This document shows positions 1 through 7,797 of a DNA stretch of 64,000 bases, one piece after another. The first letter of the stretch is position 1; every line of letters begins with the position of its first letter. The notes under the pieces were generated by a model. It had not been told where the DNA came from and did not search any database. It saw only the letters and a program-made list of their open reading frames with translations. The position numbers and the translations under genes are program-made. Source of the stretch: BOG-908 sp965198915 (GTDB taxonomy: Bacteria > Pseudomonadota > Alphaproteobacteria > Acetobacterales > Acetobacteraceae); the NCBI GenBank assembly GCA_965198915.1, contig CBDAQC010000002.1:2046001-2110000 (forward strand), read 5' to 3'.

Positions 1-32
1 GGTTTAGGCATGTTTGCCGGATCAGCCCGGCC

Positions 33-98
33 GCCGCTAACGAAAAAGCGGCATCTTCTGTCTGTTTTCCGACATGTCCGTTTTGCACTGCAAAACGG
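33..98. promoter_or_regulatory. Two hairpins upstream of the betaine transporter operon
   Basis: The first 171 bases hold no gene. Two inverted repeats lie here: GCCGCT/AGCGGC at 33-52 with an 8-base loop, and a perfect 9-base-pair stem CCGTTTTGC/GCAAAACGG with a 3-base loop at 78-98. Neither is followed by a T-run, so an intrinsic terminator is unlikely. An operator or a leader structure for the downstream operon is possible, but this is inference. Confidence 0.4.
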
Positions 99-171
99 CG
101 TTCCACGCCGCGCCGGGCCGGTGTTACGCTCGCGTGATCGTTAGGGGAACTTTCCGCTGACCACGCACGCG

Positions 172-1278
172 ATGCCCGGCTCCCCGATGATCGAGACAGA
201 GGGTCTGCGTTGCGTGTTCGGCGCACGCGAGCGCGACGCCGCGGCCATGCTGGCAGCCGGCGAGGACCGCGCCACCATCATGGAGCGCACCGGCACCGTC
301 ATCGCCCTGAACGACGTGACATTGCGGGTGAACGAGGGCGAGCTGCTCGTCGTCATGGGCCTGTCCGGCAGCGGCAAGAGCACGCTGCTGCGCTGCCTGA
401 ACCGCCTGGTCACGCCCAGCGCGGGCAGCATACGCGTCGCTGGCCAGGACGTGATGGCGATGCGCGCGCCGGAACTGCGGCAGTTCCGCAGGCGCCATTT
501 CGGCATGGTGTTCCAGCATTTCGCCCTGCTGGCGAACCGCACCGTGCTGGAAAACGTGGAGTTCGGCCTGGAAGTACAGGGCGTCCCCCGCCCGGCGCGC
601 CGCCGCGCCGCGGAACAGGCGCTGGGCCTCGTGGGCCTGGCCGGCTGGGAGGCCAAGCGGCCGTCGCAGCTCTCCGGCGGCATGAAGCAGCGCGCCGGCC
701 TGGCCCGCGCGCTGGCCGCGGACGCCCAGATCCTGCTGATGGACGAGGCGTTCAGCGCGCTGGACCCGCTGATACGCCACGACATGCAGGCCGAGCTGGT
801 TGCCCTGCAGCGCCGCCTGCGCAAGACCATCGTCTTCGTCAGCCACGATCTGGACGAGGCGGTGGCGCTGGGCGGCCGCATCGTTCTGATGATGGACGGC
901 GCCATTGTGCAGGACGGCACGGCGGAGAGCATCCTGGCCACGCCGAAAACCCCCTACGTGAAGCGCTTCGTCGAGCACCTCGACGTCTCCTGCGTGCTGC
1001 GCGTGCGCACGCTGGCCGATCCCCACGCCCCGCCGCCGCCTGCCGCCTGGCCGGTGCTGCAAGGCGGCATGACGCTGCGCGAGGTGCTGCCGCTGCTGGC
1101 CGACGGGCCGGACGGGCTGGCGGTGCAGGACGAGGCCGGACGCTACCTCGGCGTGCTGTCCCGCCGCGCCGCCCTGGCCGCGCTCGCCCGCCAGAAGCTG
1201 AAGGAGGAGCCCGCATGGCCATCCCGGTCCCCCGCTTCCCACTCGACGAACTATGCGACAGCGCCCTCGATTGGCTGA
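172..1278 (+). CDS. Glycine betaine/choline-type ABC transporter, ATP-binding protein
   Basis: This cytoplasmic ATPase would drive quaternary-amine uptake (OpuAA/ProV/ChoV family). Visible motifs are the Walker A loop GLSGSGKST at residues 63-71, a Q-loop near 115, the signature LSGGMKQR at 167-174, Walker B ILLMDEAF at 187-194 and the switch histidine in VSHD. The N-terminal extension before the Walker A loop is typical of ProV. The C-terminal 90 residues look like a degenerate regulatory CBS region. The ATG at 187 is an alternative start. The 3-prime end overlaps the permease start by 64 bases, so the two are co-translated. The exact substrate (betaine, proline or choline) cannot be told from the sequence. 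Confidence 0.93.
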   Translation: MPGSPMIETEGLRCVFGARERDAAAMLAAGEDRATIMERTGTVIALNDVTLRVNEGELLVVMGLSGSGKSTLLRCLNRLVTPSAGSIRVAGQDVMAMRAPELRQFRRRHFGMVFQHFALLANRTVLENVEFGLEVQGVPRPARRRAAEQALGLVGLAGWEAKRPSQLSGGMKQRAGLARALAADAQILLMDEAFSALDPLIRHDMQAELVALQRRLRKTIVFVSHDLDEAVALGGRIVLMMDGAIVQDGTAESILATPKTPYVKRFVEHLDVSCVLRVRTLADPHAPPPPAAWPVLQGGMTLREVLPLLADGPDGLAVQDEAGRYLGVLSRRAALAALARQKLKEEPAWPSRSPASHSTNYATAPSIG

Positions 1279-2057
1279 CCGCGCATCTGTCCGGCGCCAC
1301 GCGGGTGGTCAGCCACGCCGTCTCCGCCTGGGTGGGCGGGCTGACGGCGGCGCTGCAGGCCGTCCCGCCGCTGCTGTTCATCGCCGTAGCCGCCGCACTG
1401 GCCTGGCGCGCGGCCGGCTGGCGCCTGGGGCTGCTGACACTGGCGGGGCTGCTGTTCCTGTGGGATCTCGGATTGTGGGCGCCGATGGTGGCCACGCTGG
1501 TGCTGGTCGTGGCCTCGACCTCGGTGGCCGTGCTGATCGGCCTGCCGCTCGGCATCGCCGCCGCCCTGAACCGGCGCGCCTGGCGCCTGGCCGCCCCCTG
1601 CCTGGACGTGATGCAGACCATGCCGAGCTTCGTCTATTTGATTCCGGCCATCCCGTTCTTCGGCCTGGGCGCGGTGTCCGCCTGCTTCGCCACCGTGATC
1701 TTCGCCGCCCCGCCCACCGTACGGCTGACCGCCTTGGGCATATTGCAGGTGCCGCACGAGCTGACCGAGGCCGCGGACGCGTTCGGCTGCACGCCGTGGC
1801 AGAAGCTGGTGAAGGTGCAACTGCCGAACGCGACCCCCACGATCATGGCGGGGATCAACCAGACGATCATGCTGGCGCTGTCCATGGTAGTGATCGCGGC
1901 GATGATCGGCGCCGGCGGGCTGGGGCGCGAGGTGTGGAGCGCCATACAGCGTTTGGAAGCCGGGCGGGGGTTCCAGGCAGGTATTGCGATTGCGGTGCTG
2001 GCGGTGATTTTAGATCGCGTGACGCATGCGATGGCGCGTCGGTTGCAGGCGGCGTGA
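1215..2057 (+). CDS. Glycine betaine-type ABC transporter, permease
   Basis: Inner-membrane permease of 280 residues with about six hydrophobic segments. The EAA-type loop that contacts the ATPase is visible at about residues 170-200 (ELTEAADAFGCTPW... with a conserved G). The start is fixed by AAGGAGG at 1201-1207, seven bases before the ATG. It lies inside the end of the ATPase gene in another frame. An AT-rich inverted repeat begins immediately after the stop codon and separates it from the binding-protein gene of the same system. Confidence 0.92.
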   Translation: MAIPVPRFPLDELCDSALDWLTAHLSGATRVVSHAVSAWVGGLTAALQAVPPLLFIAVAAALAWRAAGWRLGLLTLAGLLFLWDLGLWAPMVATLVLVVASTSVAVLIGLPLGIAAALNRRAWRLAAPCLDVMQTMPSFVYLIPAIPFFGLGAVSACFATVIFAAPPTVRLTALGILQVPHELTEAADAFGCTPWQKLVKVQLPNATPTIMAGINQTIMLALSMVVIAAMIGAGGLGREVWSAIQRLEAGRGFQAGIAIAVLAVILDRVTHAMARRLQAA

Positions 2058-2214
2058 AGGAAGCAAGACCTTCTCTTTCGAGAAAAAGAAGCAAAAAGCT
2101 GTTGTCTGCGCTGTCGCGGATCGCTGAGTCGTCAAGTCCCCCCAACACGCACCCAACAGAGATAAAAGTTTTTTGGTTCTTTTTTTCAAAAAAGAACTGC
2201 TTGCTTACGTCCCC
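2058..2214. repeat. AT-rich long inverted repeat, copy 1
   Basis: The left arm (2058-2104) starts at the base after the permease stop. The right arm (2162-2208) ends 7 bases before the binding-protein ATG. The right-arm hairpin is of the GTTC/GAAC type, unlike most copies (CTTC/GAAG). The interior shares the string GTCTGCGCTGTCGCGGATCG with the copy at 46475. No clear ribosome binding site is left for the downstream gene. Confidence 0.9.
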
Positions 2215-3045
2215 ATGCTGAAACGCAGAACCCTCATCGTGGGCGCCGCCGCCCTAACCTTAGCCGCCGGCCAGCCGCCAATCCGCATCGCCTATGTCGA
2301 GTGGTCCGACTCGATCGTGGCCACCAACATCCTGGCCGCCGTGCTTCAGGGCATGGGCCACGAGGTCACGCTCATCCCGGTCTCCGGCGCCGCCATGTGG
2401 CAGGCGGTCGCCACCGGCGACGCCGATTGCATGGTGGCCGCCTGGCTGCCCACCACGCACGCCGCCTATTACGCGAAACTGCACGATGAGGTGGACCTGA
2501 TCGGGCCCAACCTCACGGGCGCACGTCTCGGCTGGGCCGTGCCCGCCTACGCCCCGCTGAATGCCATCGCGGATCTCAGGACGCAGGGCGGCCTGGTGGA
2601 CAACAAGGTGATCGGCATAGATGCCGGCGCCGGGCTGATGCGCGCATCAGAAAAGGCGATCGAGGCCTACGGGCTGGACAATATCACGCTTGTCGACGGC
2701 AGCGACGCCACGATGGTGGGCGCGCTGAAGGAGGCGGTCGCCCGCCGCCAGCCGATCGTGGTCACCACCTGGACGCCGCATTGGATCTTCGCCGCATACC
2801 AGTTGAGATATCTGGCCGATCCGAAGGGCGTGCTCGGCGGCCCGCAGACGGTGAACACCGTTGCACGGCTGGGCCTGAAGGCGGACATGCCGGACGTCTA
2901 CGCGGTGCTGGCGCGCTTCAGGCTTTCGATGGAAGCCGAGCAGGCGGTGATGTTGCAGAACCAGGCGCGTGGCGCCGATCCCGCGGCCACGGCCGCCGCC
3001 TGGGTGGCGGCCAATCCGGCCACGGTGGCGGCGTGGCGCGGCTGA
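2215..3045 (+). CDS. Glycine betaine-type ABC transporter, substrate-binding protein
   Basis: Periplasmic ligand-binding component of the importer, 276 residues, OpuAC family. A short signal-like N-terminus (MLKRRTLIVGAAALTLAAG) precedes IRIAYVEW, the usual first strand. Several Trp residues that could build the aromatic cage for a trimethylammonium group are present (VEW, AMW, AAW, LGW). An upstream in-frame extension to 2173 is only translation of the inverted repeat, so the ATG at 2215 is preferred. It lies 157 bases after the permease and 21 bases before the sarcosine oxidase, so probably in the same operon. Confidence 0.9.
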   Translation: MLKRRTLIVGAAALTLAAGQPPIRIAYVEWSDSIVATNILAAVLQGMGHEVTLIPVSGAAMWQAVATGDADCMVAAWLPTTHAAYYAKLHDEVDLIGPNLTGARLGWAVPAYAPLNAIADLRTQGGLVDNKVIGIDAGAGLMRASEKAIEAYGLDNITLVDGSDATMVGALKEAVARRQPIVVTTWTPHWIFAAYQLRYLADPKGVLGGPQTVNTVARLGLKADMPDVYAVLARFRLSMEAEQAVMLQNQARGADPAATAAAWVAANPATVAAWRG

Positions 3046-3066
3046 GCGTGGGTGGAGCATAGGCGG

Positions 3067-4233
3067 ATGGTCTTCGACGTGATCGTGGTGGGCGGCGGCG
3101 GCATGGGGAGTGCGGCCGCCTGGCAACTGGCCAGACGGGGCCAGCGCGTGCTGGTTCTGGAACGCTACGACATTCCACACGCGCACGGCTCCTCGCACGG
3201 CATCAGCCGCATCATCCGGCTGCCCTATTACGAGAACCCCGCTTACGTTCCGCTGCTACGCCGCGCCTACGAGCTGTGGCGGGAGGCGGAGGCGGCAAGC
3301 GGCCGCGAGCTGCTGGTCACCACCGGATCGATCGACGCAAGCCCGGAAGACGACCCGCTGTTCCAGGGCGCGCTCGCCTCCGCGCGGCTGCACGCGCTGG
3401 AACACGAGGTGCTGACAGGCGCCGAAGTGAACGCCCGTTTTCCGGGCTACAACCTGCCCGCACGCCACGCGGCCGTGTTCCAGCCCGATGGCGGCCTGGT
3501 CGCCAGCGAGCGCGCCGTGGTGGCCCACACCGAACTGGCCCAGGCGAGTGGTGCGGTGGTGCATGCGCGCGAGCAGGTGCTGGGCTGGGAGGCGCGCGGC
3601 GGCGGCGAAGGTGTCAACGTCACCACCGCAACCGGCCGGTACGAGGCAGCTCGCCTGGTTCTGACCGCGGGCGCCTGGATGGAGGATCTGGTGCCGCTGC
3701 TCGCCGGGCGTGCGGTTCCGGAACGCCAGGTGCTGGCCTGGCTGCAGCCGCACGCGCCCGGGCTGTTCACCCCGGACCGCTTCCCCGTGTTCAACCTGCA
3801 GGTGGAGGAAGGCCGCTATTACGGCCTGCCAATCTACGAGGTGCCAGGATTCAAGTTCGGCCGTTACCATCATCTGGGCGAGGCCGGGCGGGCCGACGCG
3901 CTGCTGTTGCGCGAACCGGACGCGGCCGACGAACACCTGCTGCGCAGTTTCGGCGAACGCTATTTCCCGCAGGGCTCAGGCCCCACGATGGCCTTGCGCG
4001 CCTGCATGTTCACCAACACACCGGATGAGCACTTCATCCTGGATCACCACCCCGCGCATCGCCAGGTCGTTCTCGCCTCCCCCTGCAGCGGCCACGGTTA
4101 CAAATTCTGCAGCGTGGTCGGCGAAATATTGGCAGACCTGACCACGGGCGACGGTTGCACGCGGCACGATATAGGCTTCCTGCGATTGCACCGGCTGGGC
4201 GCGGCCCCGGCGCTGGCGCGCACCGCGGCCTGA
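3067..4233 (+). CDS. Monomeric sarcosine oxidase / N-methyl amino acid oxidase
   Basis: FAD-dependent amine oxidase that would oxidatively demethylate sarcosine (or N-methyltryptophan) to the amino acid, formaldehyde and hydrogen peroxide. The 388-residue length matches MSOX/SolA. A dinucleotide-binding VVGGGGMGS is at the N-terminus. Cys313 in the motif ACMFTNTPDEHF matches the cysteine that carries the covalent flavin in this family. The ATG at 3067 is chosen over the GTG at 3052 because GGTGGAG at 3051-3057 is well spaced. It follows the betaine importer by 21 bases, so the operon probably feeds methylated glycine derivatives into glycine. Confidence 0.9.
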   Translation: MVFDVIVVGGGGMGSAAAWQLARRGQRVLVLERYDIPHAHGSSHGISRIIRLPYYENPAYVPLLRRAYELWREAEAASGRELLVTTGSIDASPEDDPLFQGALASARLHALEHEVLTGAEVNARFPGYNLPARHAAVFQPDGGLVASERAVVAHTELAQASGAVVHAREQVLGWEARGGGEGVNVTTATGRYEAARLVLTAGAWMEDLVPLLAGRAVPERQVLAWLQPHAPGLFTPDRFPVFNLQVEEGRYYGLPIYEVPGFKFGRYHHLGEAGRADALLLREPDAADEHLLRSFGERYFPQGSGPTMALRACMFTNTPDEHFILDHHPAHRQVVLASPCSGHGYKFCSVVGEILADLTTGDGCTRHDIGFLRLHRLGAAPALARTAA

Positions 4234-4883
4234 ACGGCCGCCCGGCTTGCGGAAGTGTGGTGCTGGGTCGCCAAATGATCCCGACCTGCGCTGCTACGCC
4301 GCGTCTGCGAACTTGCGCCAAATTGCCTACAGACGCTTCAAGGAACGCTGCACGTTACAACCAGGCAAAACATGGACGCGATGCCGATCCACTTGCGGTA
4401 GCATTCCGGCCGTTGCAAAGCCGTCTTTATCCTGGCGTGGTGCCGACAAGCCGATAAGCGGTCCCGTTTGGCCAGTATAAAACCCGCTCATCTAAAATCC
4501 GCATGACTATATGCTCGGGTGAACAGTCCTTTCTTGTTCGTATGACCCCGCGTACTGGGGCAGACACGCCGCGATGTTTTTCTGCAACGTCGTGCAACTT
4601 TATGGTTGCCCTCGGATCGATCCACATGCAAACGTTCCAAAGTTAACGGTTGGAACTTTGCCGGATGCTGCGTCGCGCTTTTGTAGAAATAGCGGCCGCA
4701 GCGTAGTTCATAGAAGAGCAAAAGCCGCTTTCACGCGCCAAATTGCTGGTCCTGCCCGGGTTCCAGCGCGCGCAAGAGCAAGCCAAAACTGGCCATTCGT
4801 TTGGGGAGCGGGCGGAGCGTCCAGAGAGCGTCGAAAGCATTCGGTGGCGTCGTTACGACGCCACGCTGAGGGGGTTGACAGAC
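4234..4883. other. Gene-free leader region before the TonB receptor, with hairpins
   Basis: About 650 bases without a convincing gene, less GC-rich than the flanks. Inverted repeats include GCAAC/GTTGC at about 4594-4609 and GTTCCAA/TTGGAAC at 4634-4656. The latter overlaps a competing CAAAGTT/AACTTTG pairing. These could be a regulatory leader of the receptor gene. I recognise no riboswitch or Fur box. Confidence 0.4.
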
Positions 4884-7586
4884 ATGGCGAGTGGCACTTC
4901 GAAGGATTTCCATCGCACAACCGGCTGGCGCGGCCTGCGCAGAACCCTGCTTTCCGGTGCGGCCCTGAGTGTGGTCCTGACCTGTGCCACGCAAGTGGAC
5001 GGCGCCGCTGCGCAATCCAACGCACCCCAGGCCGGCACCGCCACGCCTGACGTCTCTCCGGCCGCGACGACGACGCCCGCCAAGACCCGGCCCGCCACGC
5101 AGAAGAACGCGGCACCGAAGACCGATTCGGCCGAAGTGGTCACCGTCACCGCGCAGCGCCGGGTGGAGAAGCTGCAGGATGTGCCGATCTCCATACAGGC
5201 CCTCAGCGGCACCACGCTGAAGCGCCTGAATGTCGAGAACTTCGATGACCTGGTTAGCCAACTTCCCAATGTGACGCTCGCCGGCTTCGGCCCCGGCCAG
5301 GAGAACGTATTCATACGCGGCCTCAGCGTCGGCGGTGACGAGGGCGGCCAGGGCGGCGGCGGCGTCGGCTCCTTCCCCAACGTCGCGATCTACCTCGACG
5401 ATCAGTCCGCCCAGGTGCCCGGACATAACCTGGACATCTACGCGGTGGACCTGAACCGGGTCGAAGTACTGGAGGGACCGCAGGGCACGCTGTTCGGCTC
5501 CGGCGCACAGGCCGGCGTGCTGCGCTACATCACCAACAAACCGAATCTCGAGACGTTCAGCGGCACCTTCGATGGCGGCGGCGCCGGCACCGAACACGGC
5601 GCGGCAAGCGGCAATGCGGACCTCACCCTCAACATTCCGATCATCAAGGACGAGCTGGCGGCGCGCGTGGTGGTCTATGACGACAACCGCGGCGGCTACA
5701 TCAACAACCAGCCGGGCACTTTCGTCCGCCAGCCGACCGACAAGGGCATACATTACGCCTACTACAACACCGTCGCCGGCAAGCCGCAGCTCGAGGCGCC
5801 GAACGCCACCAACTCGATCAACAACTTCGGCCGCGCGAAGGACAACATCAACCCCGTCACTTACCAGGGCGTACGCGGCGAGCTTCTCTGGAAGTTCAGC
5901 GACGACTGGAGCGCGCTGCTCTCCGAATCCGCGCAGCGCCTGTCCGCAGAAGGCGTGTTCTACGAAGAACCCTACACATCCGGCGCCAACCCGATAAAGC
6001 TGGCCCCGCTTACGGTCGAGACCTTCGAGCCGAACTCGGACAAGGACACGTTCGAGAATACCGCGCTGACCATCAACGGCCGCGTCGACTGGCTGAACAT
6101 CGTCTATAACGGCGCCTACCTGATACGCAACACGCAGCAGGTTCAGGACTACACCAATTATGCGCGCGGCCTTTACGCCGACTACTACCAGTGCCAGGGC
6201 GCCAACAAGACGAAGGGTCCCGGCCACGCGCAATGCTACTCGCCAGGCGCCACTTGGATCGATACCGAGCACGACACCCATCTCAGCCAGGAGATACGGC
6301 TCAGCACGCCCGACACGTGGCGCCTGCGCGGTATCGGCGGTTTCTACTACGAGGATTTCGAGGTCGGCGATCGCACGGATTTCAACTACCTCACCGCACC
6401 CGGCTTCGTGCCGATCGCGGCCCTGCCCGGCACCACGCTGAACGACCCGAGCCCGCCGGGCCCCAACACCGGGTTCTTCAACGACCTCACGCGCGGCTAC
6501 AAGCAATACGCCATCTTCGGCTCCGCCGATTTCGACATCATCCCGAAGGTGCTTACCGTGACCGGCGGCACGAGGTGGTTCGAGTTCTACAACTTCCAGA
6601 AAGGCGCCAAGGTCAGCGGCTTCGGCTGCAACACCTATTACGGCTATGCCGGCGCCGACCCCTGCACCGCCGGCGCGCTGAATCTCGCAACCCTCAACCA
6701 GCAGAACCGCGCCTACGGCTTCAGGAGCCGCGCCAACATCACCTACCACGCAACGCCGGACATCCTGTTCTACTACACCTGGTCGCAAGGCTACCGGCCC
6801 GGCGGCTATGACCGCACGCCGCCGGAGGAGAAAAGCCACGGCCAAGTCCTGTTCGAAGCCAGCGACGAATACGGCTCGGACTCGCTCACCAACAACGAGA
6901 TCGGCTACAAGACGCAGTGGTTCGGCCACCGCCTGACGATAGACGGCTCGTTCTACCAGGAAGACTGGACCAACGTGCAGGACCGCCTGTTCGACCCGGG
7001 TGCGTTCGGCAACCTCGCCTTCGTCGTCAACGGCCCGAATTTCCGCGTGCGCGGCACGGAAATCCAGGCTTCCACCCGCCCGGCGGACGGCCTGACCGTC
7101 AGCGTCAGCGCCTCGCTGAACGACACCAAGCAGCTTACCTCGCCGGGCATACAGGGCGTCAACGGATCGGGCACCCTGCCAAACTCCATCGGCATTTTCG
7201 GCATGATCGGCGATACGCTCGCCCAGTCGCCCGCGTTCAAGACAGCCCTGCACGCCCGCTACGAATATCCGTTCGAGCAATACGTCACCTTCGTGCAGTT
7301 CGACCTCACCCATTCCTCCCACACGCACTCCGCCGTGGGCGGCACGCTGATCTCGGTCAGCCCCGAATTCTACAAGAACAACCCGATCTACAACTTCTTC
7401 GAGGCGCCGATCACCAAGCTGGACATCTCCGCCGGCGTCCGCCACGGCGACTGGTCGGTGACCGCCTTCTGCGACAACCTGACGAACGAGCACAGTCCCG
7501 AATTCATCAGTGCCGCACAGTTCGTGCAGTCGGTGATCGTGGACAGGCCGCTCACCGCTGGGGTGAAGGTCAGCTACAGCTTCTGA
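4884..7586 (+). CDS. TonB-dependent outer-membrane receptor
   Basis: Outer-membrane active transporter of 900 residues. A signal sequence ends near the AAAQS stretch. It is followed by a Pro/Thr/Ala-rich linker, a TonB-box-like segment (EVVTVTAQRR) and a plug domain starting at EKLQDVPISIQALSG, then a 22-strand type barrel. The chain ends in Phe (VSYSF), the usual insertion signal. The ATG at 4884 follows a purine-rich AGGGGG site; longer in-frame starts lack one. The next gene is a TPR-sulfotransferase. The substrate cannot be deduced. Confidence 0.92.
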   Translation: MASGTSKDFHRTTGWRGLRRTLLSGAALSVVLTCATQVDGAAAQSNAPQAGTATPDVSPAATTTPAKTRPATQKNAAPKTDSAEVVTVTAQRRVEKLQDVPISIQALSGTTLKRLNVENFDDLVSQLPNVTLAGFGPGQENVFIRGLSVGGDEGGQGGGGVGSFPNVAIYLDDQSAQVPGHNLDIYAVDLNRVEVLEGPQGTLFGSGAQAGVLRYITNKPNLETFSGTFDGGGAGTEHGAASGNADLTLNIPIIKDELAARVVVYDDNRGGYINNQPGTFVRQPTDKGIHYAYYNTVAGKPQLEAPNATNSINNFGRAKDNINPVTYQGVRGELLWKFSDDWSALLSESAQRLSAEGVFYEEPYTSGANPIKLAPLTVETFEPNSDKDTFENTALTINGRVDWLNIVYNGAYLIRNTQQVQDYTNYARGLYADYYQCQGANKTKGPGHAQCYSPGATWIDTEHDTHLSQEIRLSTPDTWRLRGIGGFYYEDFEVGDRTDFNYLTAPGFVPIAALPGTTLNDPSPPGPNTGFFNDLTRGYKQYAIFGSADFDIIPKVLTVTGGTRWFEFYNFQKGAKVSGFGCNTYYGYAGADPCTAGALNLATLNQQNRAYGFRSRANITYHATPDILFYYTWSQGYRPGGYDRTPPEEKSHGQVLFEASDEYGSDSLTNNEIGYKTQWFGHRLTIDGSFYQEDWTNVQDRLFDPGAFGNLAFVVNGPNFRVRGTEIQASTRPADGLTVSVSASLNDTKQLTSPGIQGVNGSGTLPNSIGIFGMIGDTLAQSPAFKTALHARYEYPFEQYVTFVQFDLTHSSHTHSAVGGTLISVSPEFYKNNPIYNFFEAPITKLDISAGVRHGDWSVTAFCDNLTNEHSPEFISAAQFVQSVIVDRPLTAGVKVSYSF

Positions 7587-7591
7587 ACAGC

Positions 7592-7772
7592 AAGGAAGCA
7601 AGCAGTCCTTTTTTGGAAAAAAGGACCGGAAAACTCTTATCTTCCCGCCTGCGCTCAACTCCGCATAGGTCTGCAACGCTCGTGGCTGCAGAACCTGCGC
7701 GGGCTGGGCGCCAGCGTAGGAACAAGAGTTTTTTGCTTCTTTTTTGCAAAAAAGAAGCCTTACCTTGCCTTC
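7592..7772. repeat. AT-rich long inverted repeat, copy 2
   Basis: The left arm (7592-7640) begins 5 bases after the receptor stop and carries a GTCC/GGAC hairpin. The right arm (7723-7770) carries the CTTC/GAAG version. The two arms therefore differ from each other, yet each keeps internal pairing. The interior (7641-7722) is unlike that of other copies. Confidence 0.9.
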
Positions 7773-7797
7773 CTCTCCCACGCCACGATACTGCGCC

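Noticed and set aside
4876..4881. TTGACA just before the TonB receptor start as a -35 box
   Set aside because: It lies 3 bases before the start codon, so it cannot serve as a promoter for this gene.
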